Below are positions 13,403 through 26,386 of a DNA stretch of 64,000 bases, one piece after another. The position numbers and the translations under genes are program-made. Each line of letters begins with the position of its first letter. The stretch's first letter is position 1. A model generated the notes under the pieces. The model was not told the origin of the DNA, made no database searches, and was given only the letters and a program-made list of their open reading frames with translations. This DNA comes from Cucumis sativus (taxonomy: Eukaryota; Streptophyta; Magnoliopsida; Cucurbitales; Cucurbitaceae), in the NCBI RefSeq assembly GCF_000004075.3, contig NC_026659.2:13771473-13835472 (forward strand), written 5' to 3'.

Positions 13403-15434
13403 CTACTCTATGCCACCTATTTTTATGTTACACATATATATTCGTTCTAAAATACTAATATTAGTAATAATGACTAACTTTTTATTTATTTATTTTAAAA
13501 AAATATCTCATTTTTATCGTTTTAAGAAATAAAAACAAATCAATTTATTTTAAATAAATTATTTAGTTTTAAATAAAATATTTATAAAAAAACTTATTTC
13601 TACCCATCTTAGGAAAAAAATAAATTAATAAAATATTTGATTTATTTATATTATTTTTTTAAAAAAATCAAATTTAAACAAAAAAACTTTTAATATCCAT
13701 TTAATTTATTAATTAATTTTTCACACAATCTCAAAATATTTCATTTAATTTAATTAATTTATTTAAGAAAAATGAAATTTCCTTTATTAATATAATATCA
13801 AAATTTGATTTTATTCTTTTTATTTTTTCTAATTTATGGTAAACCTCGTATTTATAAATAGGACGTTTATCATTTGAAAAAGGGGAGAGTTTCTTAAATA
13901 AAGAATTCTTTGGGGAGAAAATTTTCTTACAACAATAATTTTTAGAAAAAATTTGTTAGAGAAAAGTTCTTTTAGGGAATCTCTACGAATTGGAAGAAAA
14001 GTTTTGGTAAAAGGTAAGTTTTTTTTTATTCATTTTATTATGTTACTATCTTTGACTTTTTTTTTTGTTTCTATTTAGTAAATCAATCTCGTGTTGAAAT
14101 AGACTTTGTTGGAGATTGCATGTGGTAGAGATTTACGATCTGCACCTTATCGATGAGTAAATTTTCTTTGAGATTTGAACTTTTTTTTCTCTATTCTTTT
14201 TTCTTTAAAGATAGTGAGAAAGAAAAAGAATTATATAAGATTTTTTTGTTGACTTTTTTTTACTTCTACTTTTATTTAAAAAAACCTTAATCTTTTCTTC
14301 TCCCTAAAAAAAATATAAAGAGTGAAAAAGACATAAGATTTTAAGAAAAATCTTGATATTTATTTTCTTCTCTTTAAAAGTATAGAGAAGAATAATGAGC
14401 AATACAAAACTATGTCATTATTATTAAATATATATATAGGATTGTTATTGTATTTATATTTATATTTTTATTGTTTTCATTTTATTATTACTATACTTAT
14501 TATTGTTATTGATAATATTTATATATTACTATTTATTCTTTTTTATTTATTTTAATTATTATTACTATTACTTAAATATATATAAAACTTATTATTATTA
14601 ATTTTGTGTATCATTACTTTATTTATAATAATAATTATTAGTAGTATTAGCATGGGTCCTCTATTTTTTTCTTTAAAAAATTCATTTTCTTTTTTCTTTT
14701 CTTTTTTATTTCTTCCTTTATTTTATTTATTTTTGTTTACCGTTTCTATTATATATATATATATATAATTTTTCACTTATTTTCGTTGCATGCATAATAA
14801 ATTATTATTATGTAATATTAAATTTATGAACATTTTTTTTACTTTGTAATATTACTATGATATTTTATATCAATTATTTAATTTTTCTTCTTCTTGCATC
14901 ATATTTATCTTTACATTTATCATTCTAACAAAATTTTGACGATGGAATGAGAAATATCTTGGAGTCAGTTATTTCTAAATTCTTGAGGTGAGAGAATCGA
15001 TTTTTTGGAGTCTAAGATCGATTCTCAATATTTTTTTCTAAAGAATAAAATTTTATTGTACTTGTGTAATATGTTTAATTTCATTGTGTAATATGTTTAA
15101 TTTCATTGTGCATTATTTTCTATTGACCTAATTTTGAAGTTTTTCTTAAGTTTTCTTTTTTAGCCGTTTAGAAACTTTTACTTTAAAACAATTCTTTTTA
15201 AAAATTTTAAAAAAGTTTAAAATATAAATCTATATCTCATAAGTTTTCCTAATCAACTTTTTTAATAACACACTTCTGTTTTGCTAAAAAAAATCCTATG
15301 ATGAAATCTAGAAAATTTGGAAGTTCAGTTTCCTAGAATTTTTAAGATGAGGGATCACATCTTGGACTTCCAAAGAAAAAAAATCACTGCTTGAGATTTT
15401 TATTCCAAGACTAGCCTATGAAAAAAAATCACTG
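13082..15434. other. Extremely AT-rich intergenic DNA
   Basis: Poly-T/TTTA-rich sequence with TA runs at 13366-13400 and 14749-14767 and a short direct duplication (unit gtgtaatatgtttaatttca) near 15064-15110. No gene was seen. Confidence 0.65.
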
Positions 15435-15469
15435 CTAAATTGGAAGGGTCACGTTCCCTTCCAATTTAG
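15435..15469. repeat. Perfect 14-bp inverted repeat (hairpin)
   Basis: The left arm CTAAATTGGAAGGG (15435-15448) and right arm CCCTTCCAATTTAG (15456-15469) are exact reverse complements around the 7-base loop TCACGTT. The loop plus right arm reappears at 10012-10032. Confidence 0.9.
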
Positions 15470-15739
15470 TTGATCACAAGAAAAAACTAAATTTAATCGC
15501 TGCTTTAAAAAAAAATCTTTATTCCAAGACTAGCCTATGATAGATTTTGAGAAATTGTAACAATTTCTCATTTTCTTAAAGTGAGAAACTTTCCTTCAAT
15601 ATATAGTCTAATTAATGGAATATTATTCTACTTATTTTATGATATCACTGTTTCAAATATTAGAGCAAAGAGGGATAAAATAAGACATAAGTTTTAAAAT
15701 AAATTAAAAAATATTTTCAATTCAAGATTTGAAATTTGG

Positions 15740-16190
15740 CCACCGTTTTTTCTAAATGGGTGTTGTGGGGTGCTAATACATTTCTCACACACAAATGACT
15801 CTCGAACTCAACTCTATTTTTTGCAGACCATTTTTTAAAAAAATTGTTTATTTTATTTCGCTGTCCAATCACACTGTAAAAAAGATTGGTGACGACTCCT
15901 ATTTTCTTTTAAAACTAACTCTTTTGAAGACGTCGGCCGCTCCGCGTCGTCTCGGACACGTAGCGACAACGGCCAACTTCAATAGGGCAGGGCCACAGTG
16001 CCCAATGCTTGCGAGCACATATTCCTCGTTTCAAGTTCATAGTGCCACAACGCCATACGGCATCACCATGATGTTGTGCCATATGGTTGAAAATTAAGGG
16101 ACCCTTTTCTAGTCTAACTGCAACTCGTCTAGGGCCACAACACCGTGACCTAAATGCTCCACACGGTGATTCGCTTCATTTACACTCTAA
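15740..16190 (-). repeat. Dispersed repeat, inverted copy of the 44.6-kb element
   Basis: Read on the minus strand it contains gtcgtcaccaat, a TGTGATTGG box, aaaatggtctgca, gttcgagagtca and ttagcaccccacaacaccca in that order. The same order occurs on the plus strand at about 44640-44790. The adjoining 15930-16190 is conspicuously GC-richer than its surroundings (gacgtcggccgctccgcgtc). Blocks of this kind are found scattered in many plant genomes; I do not assign a transposon class. Confidence 0.6.
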
Positions 16191-16489
16191 ACCTCCAAAT
16201 TGTGCTTGTTCATTATTGAAATGAATATTAAGACCAAGAATGACTTGAATTAAGTTCGATACCAACAAAATCATGGAATAGAGGCGTATTATAATAAAAC
16301 GATCCTGATTTAAGCAAAATAAGACAACGTATTTTGAACATTATCAGTTTTTAGTGATCTTTTGAGGAGAGGGTAAATAATTTGATTTTTTTATTATTGT
16401 TTTTTTTTTCATTAAAAAACCACAAATTTTGAACCTGTTCTTTGGAATATTAGAAAGTAACAATATATAGAAAAGCTAAAACCCATAGG

Positions 16490-17220
16490 GATTTTTTCTC
16501 TCTCTCTTTATGAGGAATTTATCCACTCCAGTTGGCGTAGGATTTGTTCGACTACAGTTTGGGATTCTTTTTCTTTTCTTCCTTTCAAACACCTTTTATG
16601 AAAACTTTATCCCACTACTTGAATTAAAAATAAGCTTAAATAGTACAAATGATTTAGACAATTTTATTTTTTGGTTCGCTTGGATTAGAAATTTGTGGTT
16701 TTCATCCTTTCAAACATAAAACATGAATTAATATTCTCATCCTTGTCATGTAAGAAAAATGATAAAATCGACTAAAAGTAGAAAAGTTTTCGATTTTATT
16801 GAAACATTATTACGTTTCTATTAGTTTTTCTAGTGACATGGATGAAATCTAAACTTTTACTATATTTTGAAAATATTTTGATTCATTTTGCTACATTTGA
16901 AAACATTCGTAAAAATAAAAAATAATAAGCATCAATAGACTAATAATGTGAATGTGTTGATGTCATAAATGTGATACATATATATATGACGACCTAGACG
17001 TTTTGTTTACGTTTTGGTTGAGTCCGACAAAGGAATCAATTTAGACATGGAGAGAGTAAGCTAAGAATTTATACTTAGTACTGTATGAAACAATGTCACA
17101 TAATTTCCACAACTTTAGTCACATCCACATCAAAAGAATTAAGCATAGAAGGCGAGAGTAGGGTATGTGTATAAAAGGGGATAGATATATTATATATGAT
17201 AATTGGATTGAGCCAAAGTA
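16490..17220 (+). promoter_or_regulatory. Upstream region of the first AIG1 gene, duplicated at 23.7 kb
   Basis: Blocks here (atccactcca, ttgttcgactacagt, ttgagtccgacaaaggaatcaattt, cacaactttagtcacatccacatcaaaag, ttggattgagccaaa) recur in the same order at about 23725-24140, ahead of the pseudogene copy. The duplication therefore included the promoter and 5' leader. A TATA-like tatatattatatatg lies about 25 bases before the ATG region, and transcription details cannot be fixed. Confidence 0.6.
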
Positions 17221-19298
17221 ATGGTGTCTCCACTAACATTAGTGTTGATTGGTCGTACAGGAAATGGAAAAAGTGCAACTGGAAACAGTATTCTTGGAAC
17301 AAGAGCATTCAAATCAAGGACAAGTTCTTCTGGTGTTACTAAATCTTCTGAGTTGCAATCTTGTGTTAGAAAAAATGGTCAGGTCATAAATGTTATTGAC
17401 ACCCCCGGTAAGTAAGTATGTTAATTTAATACTTTAGGTTATGTCTTTGTAATTTGTATGCACCAAAAGTTCATTCAACCCATGTTCTATGAATCTTTCT
17501 TTGTATTTAAGTTTTCTTGTCTCTCGTTGGAGAACATTGTTGAGACGCTCCAATGGCAATTCTCCACTATTTTCCTTATCCCTGTCTAAAATATTAACTA
17601 ATTTACACCTTGATTAATTGTTAACTAAAGAGATTTGTGTGTTTTTATTTTTAATGCTTTTATTTGAAAGGTCAGTGTTAATAACTATTTTATTCATTCA
17701 AGTAGTTTTAGTTGGAGAGAGAAATACAATTTGTATAACCACCCTCGGTTGACCTACTTGTAAAAAAGGAGACATGATCTCAATATTTATTTACGAGTTT
17801 CTTTGACACCCCAATTCAGACAAGTTGTCGTGTGAGATTAGTTAAGTTTAATTTTCATCTTATAAATGAAATAAAAAACATTTTTAAACATAACATAACA
17901 AAACTAAAATATCTACAAAATATAGCAAAATTTTAGAATGTCATTGATAATAGACATTGGTACAAGACTTCTATTAATATCTATGAGTTATATTTTAATA
18001 GAAGAAATCACAATAGGAAACCTGAAAGAAAGAGAAACAAATCAATTGTTCTAGTGTTGTGAGTTTGCAATCTCGAGCTTCAATCTAGCTCTTCCTAAAT
18101 TCTCTTTAATCCAAGTTATTGCTGTTTACTTCTCTAATTTAGTTGGAAAAAGTATTTATATTTATATTAACAGACTAGTTATTGTCGAGAGAGAATGTTC
18201 ATAATCGCACCAACGTTACAAAAACAAATGTAAGCATGTCTATTATTTATATTAGATTTATAATGTTATGAAATTTTTGTATTTATTTCTTTTGTATTAA
18301 TTTAGTAATTTTTTTACCATATAATGAAAATATGGGAAATCTAAACATTGTGGATATTTTCATTGAACTTGGCTGTAAGTTTATGTACAGTATAAAGCGT
18401 TAAAACACTTTAATTTGGATGAAATAATTCCAAAATTTAATAACAATAATGAAAAAACTAAACAACAGCCAAGAGAATAATAACAGCCACATTAAATGTA
18501 CGTTATCACATAAGCATAATATTCTATATATATTTAAATAGATGGTAATATGTTATGTTGTAATTGAATGGTGATTTGAATGATCTAAAGGGATATATGT
18601 ATGCAGGATTGTTCGATTCAAGTGTTGGATCAGAATACATTGCAAGAGAAATAGTCAAATGTGTGGATTTAGTGAAAGAAGGTATTCATGCAATTATCTT
18701 AGTTTTCTCAGTGAGAACTCGATTTTCAGAAGAAGAAATAGCCACCGTTCGAACCCTTCAAACTTTGTTTGGAACAAAAATTGTAGACTTTGTCATTGTT
18801 CTTTTCACTGGAGGTGACGAACTCGAAGACAACGATGAAACATTGGAAGATTACTTAGGTAGAGAATGCCCTGTGGGGTTGAAAGATATCATAGCCGCTA
18901 GCAAGAACCGCTGCTTGGTTTTCAATAACAAAACCAAGAATGAAACAAAAAAGATTGAGCAAGTGGAGAAACTTATAGAGATGGTGCATGGAGTTGTACA
19001 ACAAAATGGCGGAAAAGCCTACACTCATGGCTTGTTTTCTAACATCAAGTTTGAGACCAAGTTGCAAGATGTGAAAACCAAGCTTGAACAACAATTGGAG
19101 TTTGAAATACAAGCAAGACTTAAAGCAGAACAGAAAGCACAAGAAATTCAACAGCAATCTACTGATCAAATTCGAGTCCTCAACGATCGTCTACGCATCG
19201 CACTTGAAAGGCCACCTATGACACCACCACCACCACCGCCTCCACAAACTATACATCATGCCCACAGGAGAAAATCAAGAGGTTGTGTTATTGTCTGA
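17221..19298 (+). CDS. AIG1/IAN-type (GIMAP-like) GTPase
   Basis: Two exons, 17221-17407 and 18607-19298, joined GT-AG in phase 1, give 292 aa. The AIG1 GTP-binding domain starts almost at the N-terminus: P-loop GRTGNGKS at residues 11-18, the DTPG motif at 60-63 split by the intron, the family hydrophobic box [19 protein letters not shown], then FTGGDEL and the FNNKT motif of the guanine-binding end. A charged coiled-coil-like segment ([21 protein letters not shown]) follows, then a proline run and a C-terminus CVIV that fits a CaaX lipidation box. Plant AIG1/IAN proteins are linked to pathogen and abiotic stress responses, and the precise role here is unknown. It lacks the exon-4 segment of its five-exon neighbour at 29 kb and is the closest relative of the pseudogene at 24 kb. 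Confidence 0.93.
17752..17865 (+). mobile_element. Internally deleted SINE-like fragment in AIG1 intron 1
   Basis: It contains aaaaaaggagacatgatctcaat, then tttacgagtttctttgacacccc and gtgtgagattagttaag, matching in order the better-preserved copy at 52568-52775 but lacking its central B-box part. Confidence 0.55.
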
Positions 19299-20489
19299 CT
19301 CTATTGCATGCATGCACTCTCAATAAATATGTACCTAAGTGATTAGTATATTAGATATATACTAAATAAAAATGTGAAAGACTGCAAAGAAAGAAACTTA
19401 CTTGATACTATAAAATATATATTTGAAAATTGTCATGTGACAGTATAGTTTGATTAATTATATTGTTAATTAATTAAAAAATTATGTTAGAAGTTTTGGT
19501 TGAATATCTCAATTATCTTTCAAAAGTTCCTCGAATTTAGAATTATGTTGACTTTGTTAAGGATTAAAAACATGATCTGTTTGATGATTAGCAACTAAAA
19601 AAAGATCCGTAAAAGACAAATATGAAATCTAAATATAAAATTTAAAAGAATAAAAAATGCTCCAAATTTGTTTATGATTTTTTTTTTGTTGAATCCATAA
19701 AATGATGAAGTGTATAGGTTGTACGAAAAGTAATTAACTTGAGGTTAAGACTTGAAAACAATATCTTTTCATAGAAACATAATTGTTCCTAACCTCTTCA
19801 AACCAAGTTAAGAATTATGGTATTAAACAAATTCATAGTTTGGTTATTAGTTTCTCTTCAAAATTATTATTTTGAGAAAACAAATATAATTTCTCTTTTT
19901 AGCTAATCCAATATATTGGGTATATTTATATATATGAAAATATATTTTCATATTAGAAGAGATACTAAAATCACCAGAGTCGCATCCTTTTCTCTAAATA
20001 TCTTTTTTGTGTTGAAAGGTTTTGGAGTCCCACGCCAATCATTTTGGAGTGGATAATTGATCACCCTACTTTTTAAAAAATAGGAAAGATAAAAATGATC
20101 TATTTTTCTAAAGATATGTTGAAACTGTTGAGTTTAGGGAATGTATTAATACCCATACAACCACTTGTTTGAAAACATTTGATTTTTGTTATCTAATTTT
20201 TTTTTTTATTAAAGATGATCTTTATTTTTTTGTTAATTTTCATAAATATAATGTAACAAAACATCAAAATATTTACGACGTGTGTAACAAAAACAAAAAG
20301 CCTATTAAGCCGGTAAAATATTTTCATAAATTTCACATTTGCACTTGATATTGCAGACGATTCGTCGGTCCTCTTTCTTCTTATTCTTTGTTATTTACTC
20401 ATCTTCTCTTCCAGATTCCTTCCGCTCTTCTTCTAGATTTTCTTTCTTTCTTCATCTTCTATTTCTTTCTTCCAACTCCTTTTCTAGAA

Positions 20490-20830
20490 TATCAAGATCG
20501 TTTAAATATCACTTTGATATGATCTAAAAGATCACTTACCAAGTCAACACAATCGTTTAGTATAGTCAACATGATCGTTTAGATTTGAAGCCCTTTTTTC
20601 ATCATTTAAAAATAACTATACTATCATGTGGATATAATATAAACGATTGCTAACTATAGTCAACACGATCGTTTAACCTGATCAACATGATCGTTTAGAT
20701 TTGACACATTTTTCTCATCCTTAAAATTACATGATCGTGTTGATACTACTTATACAACAGTGTATCATTTTCACGATCATGTATACACGATCGCGTATCA
20801 TGATCGTTTAGAAGAAGAACTACACACGCG
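20490..20830. repeat. Degenerate cluster of AACAYGATCGTTTAG motifs
   Basis: The string gatcgttta or atcgtttag occurs at least six times in about 340 bp, usually preceded by tcaacatg or tcaacacg, with additional palindromic CGATCG and ATGATCGTG variants. The spacing is irregular, so it is a decayed repeat and not a clean tandem array. Confidence 0.7.
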
Positions 20831-22449
20831 TGTGGTTGATTAAAAAAATTAAATTTAATGACACAAAATTTGCATCGTAAAGAGTTTCATAGAAACTTGT
20901 TCGATGAAACTTAGAACTGCAAATCTACTTTGATGCGCATTGTTCTAACCAACTTAGAATTAAACCTATTGAATGTTAGACGCATAGAAATTAAACATTC
21001 TACCTAAAGATCTCTTGAACTTGATGCAATTGAAAAATTCAATATTGCATGTTTAATTGTATTGGATTAGAACAATGAGAACCTTGGGGACATTTTAGTT
21101 ATCTTAAGTAATTAAATTGGTTAGGTGAAAGTTGCATATAGATAAAGTAATGATAGTTTGATGAATGAATTCTTAGGATAAGAGATCATCACAACCCAAC
21201 CTAGATTCTTTTGAGATAAATTTTTCTTAGTCAATCAACTTGGACTCAACCCCCATCCCCCACTTCATTTACTGTGGTTGGAAACTAGTTTATTTGAGAG
21301 TCAGTTGTGTGTCACTTCACTTGAGTTCCCTCTTAGACTTGTTACTAAGACTAGTACTTGGTGTGCGTGATTTGGTAAAATTAATTGGCATGGGTTTGGG
21401 TGACAAAATTCGTCTTGACCAGCACTACAAAAAAAAAAGTTTGTGTTCATTAATTAACCATTACAAGTAAGTTGATCATTCACAAGTGTTCATAATTTTA
21501 GCCTAGTCAAATTATCATTTTATCTTTGTAATTACCTCTTATTGATCCTTACATATCATTGATCTTCTAATAAACAATCTATTATTTATGGTCCAACCAT
21601 AGCAAAATTCCCCTTAGTCTAGTGAGAGGGAGGGGTCCCATTGTTCAAAACTTAAGGAAACACTCGTCTACTTTTCCTAACAATGGAAATTATTGAATTT
21701 CATTTGGTGTAGTTATGTTTCCAACTCTCTATTCAATTTCGTCCCAAAGTGGTAGATTTATTGAGTTAGCAACTTAGGTCATATTCTCACCCAAAGGACG
21801 GTCGCCCATAGATAGGAGTCCACAACTCATGCACAACGAAAATCGAGTTACATATGGTTATTGTTTTGAAATATCAATCTTTTCAATCAACAGTGTTAAA
21901 AAAGGAGAGACTATATATTTCGTGGTTCGATCTTATACAAATTCTTTGGTATTGGATACCTTCACTTGCATGTATTTACATGAATGATTTGGAACAGATT
22001 GTTTACTAACATTTACAAAATAGGTTGTATCCATAATATTGTTAGAATAAGATACTCATACCTTATCCATATACTATAGATCTTTTGGAATATGACTTGA
22101 TGATGATTACTTATATGTTTCTCTGTACTTTTCAAGTTACATATGATACTTTTGAAGCTTATAGTTTATTGGATTGAGTTACACACCCATCATAAAATAG
22201 AATAAATAATACTTTATTAATAGTTAAGCTTTGTTTATACAAACCACGAGTTTTATACAATTGTCACACTTAACAAACTATAAGAAACTAACTTATCAAA
22301 ACAATGGTTTAAACACATGATCCTAAAAAATGAAGGTAAAGATGCGTGAGTGTGAAGGGTGGAACCTAGTCCTTTGGAACATTGGAAAGTTACAATATAG
22401 AAAGTTGAAATCCCCTTTTTGTTATAGTAATTGTTCGATTATGATGGGA

Positions 22450-23070
22450 ATGTTGGATCGGTACGGCAACCCTAGAGGGGTGAATAGGGTTTAAATAAAC
22501 TTTTTGACAAATAAAAGTAAAATCAACTAATTAGATATTTTTTTAATTTAAATAAAGAACTTTGTAAACTTTGTTAAATAACAAGATTGATAAAAAGATA
22601 TGAATGGAAGTATGCAATCAAACTCAACCAATAAGAATATGTAGCTAAAATTAAATTAAAAAATAATTAGAAAAGAGTTAGAGAAGAAGACACCGTAATT
22701 TTATAGTGGTTCGGTTAAACTCAACCTACATCCACTTTTTCAAGCACCTCTTGGGATTTTCATTGAAAATCTTCTTTTGACTCTTTCCACAGATTTGAGC
22801 AGAACCAATTCTTGCTCCTTTTTCGGATTCAAGAGTAAACCCGATCCTTTCCACGGGTTAGGATCCAACTGTTACAATATCTCGAAGTTTTTAAATCACA
22901 CAAAAGAAAACTCTCTAAAAGAGTGAGTATACAATTTGAAGCTCACAAATTTAATCCTCACAATACAATAGGAAGCTCTCAAGAATAAGATGAAAAGAAT
23001 AAAAATTGGAAGCTTTAGAGAGAATAACAATGTTAGTTTTTGCTTTTTTTTAGGATTGTAAAGATTAATT
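22450..23070. repeat. Dispersed plant repeat with 'CCTAGAGGGGTGAATAGG' and 'TTATAGTGGTTCGG' boxes
   Basis: The block contains accctagaggggtgaatagg at about 22468, ttttatagtggttcggtt at about 22698, then cctacatccactttttcaag, cttgggattttcattg and gggttaggatccaact. I recognise this ordered set of boxes as a recurrent non-coding repeat of many plant genomes. No protein-coding frame is present and I cannot assign a class. Confidence 0.5.
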
Positions 23071-24697
23071 TAATGATCTTGTGTTATTTAAAATTTGGGA
23101 AAAGTGAAGTATTTAAAAAGAGATGAAAGATAAATTCAAAATCATTTTTGGTCATTAGATATAAGTAAAAGAAAAATGAATGGTTGAGATTTAAACTTAA
23201 TTAGCCGTTAAACACAATACAAATAATAATATAATAATATGTCTTTTCAAAATACTTTGTTTAAAAAGAAACCAATAAAGCAACTTCGCCATCTTTTAAA
23301 AAAACTAGCTGTCAGACACAAGAAAAAATAATAATATTAAATTCATTTTCTTTTTAAATTCATTTTCTTTGTAAAAGCCAGTAAAACATAACCAAAAGCC
23401 ACATTTGTTACTCCTCCATTGCTCCAAGTGGCTTTCTCTAATTGGTTCAAATAGAATGCTTGGTCGCCACATCATCATCTCGGATATTTTTTCGTTAAGC
23501 TTCTTTTTGCAATATTTTCTTCATTTGAACTTTGATTTGGGTGATTCAAGAGGCGTTGGAATAACTTTTCCAAACTCTACTATATGGTCTATTCAAATTA
23601 ATAAAATTGTCAATAAAAAAATCAGATTTGTTATCATCAAAACATAAATTAATTGAATAATTAAAATAAATTAATTTGAGATTAAGGGTCAAAAAGTCAA
23701 CAGGAAATTTTCTCTCTATTCATATATATATCCACTCCACTTGGATAGAGGACTTGTTCGACTACAGTAGGATTCTTTATCTTTTCTTTAGTTTCTTTGG
23801 AAAGATTTTTGTTTGAAAAGTAAGTTTAGTGCGGTACTATTACAAAATCAACAATTAAATAATATAAAAGACGTAAAAATTGATAAATATGTTGATGTCA
23901 CTCACGTGATATACATATATGACCTCAACATTTTGATTAATGTTGAAATGGTTGAGTCCAGCAAAGGAATCAATTTGGACAAGAATAAGCTATAAGAATT
24001 TATGCTGCTTGTGTAAGGATTTATGTTGCATAATTTTCCACAACTTTAATCACATCCACATCAAAAGCAAAGCATTTATATGGTTATAGAAGAGGATAGA
24101 AAAATTGTCTTATAATTATATGGTAATTGGATTGAGCCAAAAATCATATTCAAACAAAATGGTGTCTCCTCTTACATTCGTGTTGATTGGTCCTACAGGA
24201 AATGGAAAAAGTGCAACCGGAAATAGTATTCTCGGAAGAAAGGCATTCATATCTAGGACGAGTTCTTTCTGGCATTACTAAATCTTCTGAATTACAATCA
24301 TATGTTAGAAAAAATGGCCGAACTATAAATGTTATTGACACTCCCGGTAAGTATTTAATTAATTAAACTTTTCAATTTTATGTTTCTTCATTTTAATTTT
24401 CAACATAAATTACAAAACTACACTGTTGAAATATAATGTTAGTTATGATTACATTCTCATGTTTTCGAATGTATAAATTGTCTCTTAATTAACTTGTGTA
24501 AGCATTAAATTTGGCCAAAAGTTATAATAGTGGTAGAAATTGAATGCACATGATCAAAGCATACTAGCCCTAATTTTATAGGATCGTTTAAGATTTAGTT
24601 CATTTTTGTTTGTGTACTCTCAAACTATTCACTTTTGATTATCATGTACTTCAAAAATTGACCCGATTTTGGTCAAAGTGATTTTGGTCAAATGTTC

Positions 24698-24796
24698 AAT
24701 CTCACGTCTATTAAAAAAATGTATGTTTGAAAGTACAATAACCAGAATCTCACGTCTATTAAAAAAATGTATGTTTGAAAGTACAATAACCAGAAT
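24698..24796. repeat. 48-bp tandem duplication in the pseudogene intron
   Basis: A unit beginning aatctcacgtctattaaaaa occurs at 24698 and again at 24746 with no visible difference, so the duplication is young. Confidence 0.92.
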
Positions 24797-25248
24797 TAAT
24801 GAAAGCATAAAATAGTCATGATCAGTCATTAAATGGGTGAGGATAAAATTAATGTAAGAAAAATGAAAAATAAAAATAATTGATATTTCAGATCAAATTT
24901 TAATCACATATGACTGATAAAATCTATTTTTATTATCGTTACTTATTTCGTCCTGTGAATGTTCTATAATTATTTTTATATTTTAATGAATTTTAAATAC
25001 TTTTTATATTACATAATTAAATTATATTTAAACAATAAAAGTAAGAAAAAATAACACAAGAAATTAATAAAAATCAAGAAATGATCATAAAAACAAGTTT
25101 CAGTTTATTCTTTTTCAAAAAACAAAAAACGAGAATAACATCAAAACATAGTCTTATTTCTTGTTTTAAACGAAAAAAAAGGAAAAAATTATAAAATTGT
25201 AAACAATAACGTTACCAAACATATTCTAAAAAATTATTTTGAAACTAA

Positions 25249-25327
25249 TTTATATATAGGTTATTTTAAAATTAATTTTTATATAAGTTTATATATAGGT
25301 TATTTTAAAATTAATTTTTATATAAGT
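25249..25327. repeat. 39-bp tandem duplication in the pseudogene intron
   Basis: Two consecutive near-identical units contain tatatataggttattttaaa followed by attaatttttatataagtt. Confidence 0.9.
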
Positions 25328-26386
25328 TGGTAGAGTGGTGCATAGAATTTCTCATACAAATGCAAAGGAGAGATTAATCATTAATTAAACACACAAAATT
25401 AACTTTTCCAACAAGTTAGTATTTAATTTGCAATTTATCCTAAATCAACTTAATTATTCTACAAAACCCACTTTCTTTAAAAATCAACAAATGCATGATT
25501 TTTTTTCTTCAAAATATGATTTTTAATTTAATAACTTGAAAAGTATTCCCAAATACATCCCAACTTTTCTTTCAAAAATTCTAGGAAGGGAGGCAGAAGT
25601 ATAGGACATGCATATATTTAGCCATAATTAAAAAAAAATTGTAACTGATGTTGCTAAAGTCGTTATATGTGGCAATGTGAATTAATGTGACGTGTAGGAT
25701 TCTTCGACTCAAACATCCGATCAGAATATATTGCAAGAGAAATCACTAAATGTGTGGATTTGGTGAAAGAAGGTATTCATGCTGTTATCTTAGTTTTTTC
25801 AGTGAGAACTCGATTTTCAGAAGAGGAAACAGCTACCATTCGAACCTTTCAAACTTTGTTTGGAACAAAAATTGTGGACTTTGTTATTGTTCTCTTCACC
25901 GGAGGTGACGAACTCAAAGATAAAGATGAAACATTGGAAGATTACTTGGGTCGAGAATGCCCTGTTGGGTTGAAAGATATCATAGCCGCAAGCAAGAACC
26001 GCTACTTGGTTTTCAATAACAAAACCTAGAATGAAACAATAAAGATTGAACAAGTGAAGAAACTTATAGAGATGGTGAATGGAGTTAGACATCAAAATGG
26101 AGGTAAAGCCTACACTCATGGTCTATTTTCTAGTATCAAGTTTGAGACCAAGTTGCAAGATGTGAAAACCAAGCTTGAACAACTATTGGAGCCTGAGAGA
26201 CAAGCTAGATTGAAAGCAGAAGAGAGAACACAAGAAATTCAAAAAAAATCCACAAAAGAAATCCGAGTCCTCAACGATCGTCTACGCGTTGCTCTTGAAA
26301 GGCCACCGCGGCCAGCACAACAACCACCACCTCCACCTCCCAGAGGCGGCAAAGGCGGAGGCGGAGGCTCTTGTTTTATTCTATAG

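Larger units (their letters stand above)
19299..23700. other. Intergenic DNA between the two closest AIG1 copies
   Basis: No gene was recognised. It holds the AT-rich repeat shared with 11.3 kb (20200-20345), the GATCGTTTAG-rich block (20490-20830) and the dispersed repeat at 22450-23070, listed separately. Confidence 0.6.
24159..26386 (+). pseudogene. AIG1/IAN-type GTPase pseudogene, tandem copy
   Basis: The structure matches the gene at 17221: exon 1 24159-24346 and exon 2 25698-26386, with the intron at the same point in DTPG. Exon 1 is 188 nt instead of 187 because one extra T in the run at 24266-24268 shifts the frame right after the P-loop region and meets a stop within a few codons. 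Exon 2 also carries TAG at 26027-26029 where the intact copy has AAG (lysine) after FNNKT. The P-loop reads GPTGNGKS, with proline where the other two copies have arginine. Apart from the extra base and the stop, the reading frame is still recognisable to a proline/glycine-rich tail ending CFIL, so inactivation looks recent. A truncated product is possible but could not bind GTP normally. Confidence 0.9.

Noticed and set aside
18855..19169. Minus-strand frame of 104 codons
   Set aside because: It is the antisense shadow of AIG1 exon 2; the homologous shadow also occurs over the pseudogene.
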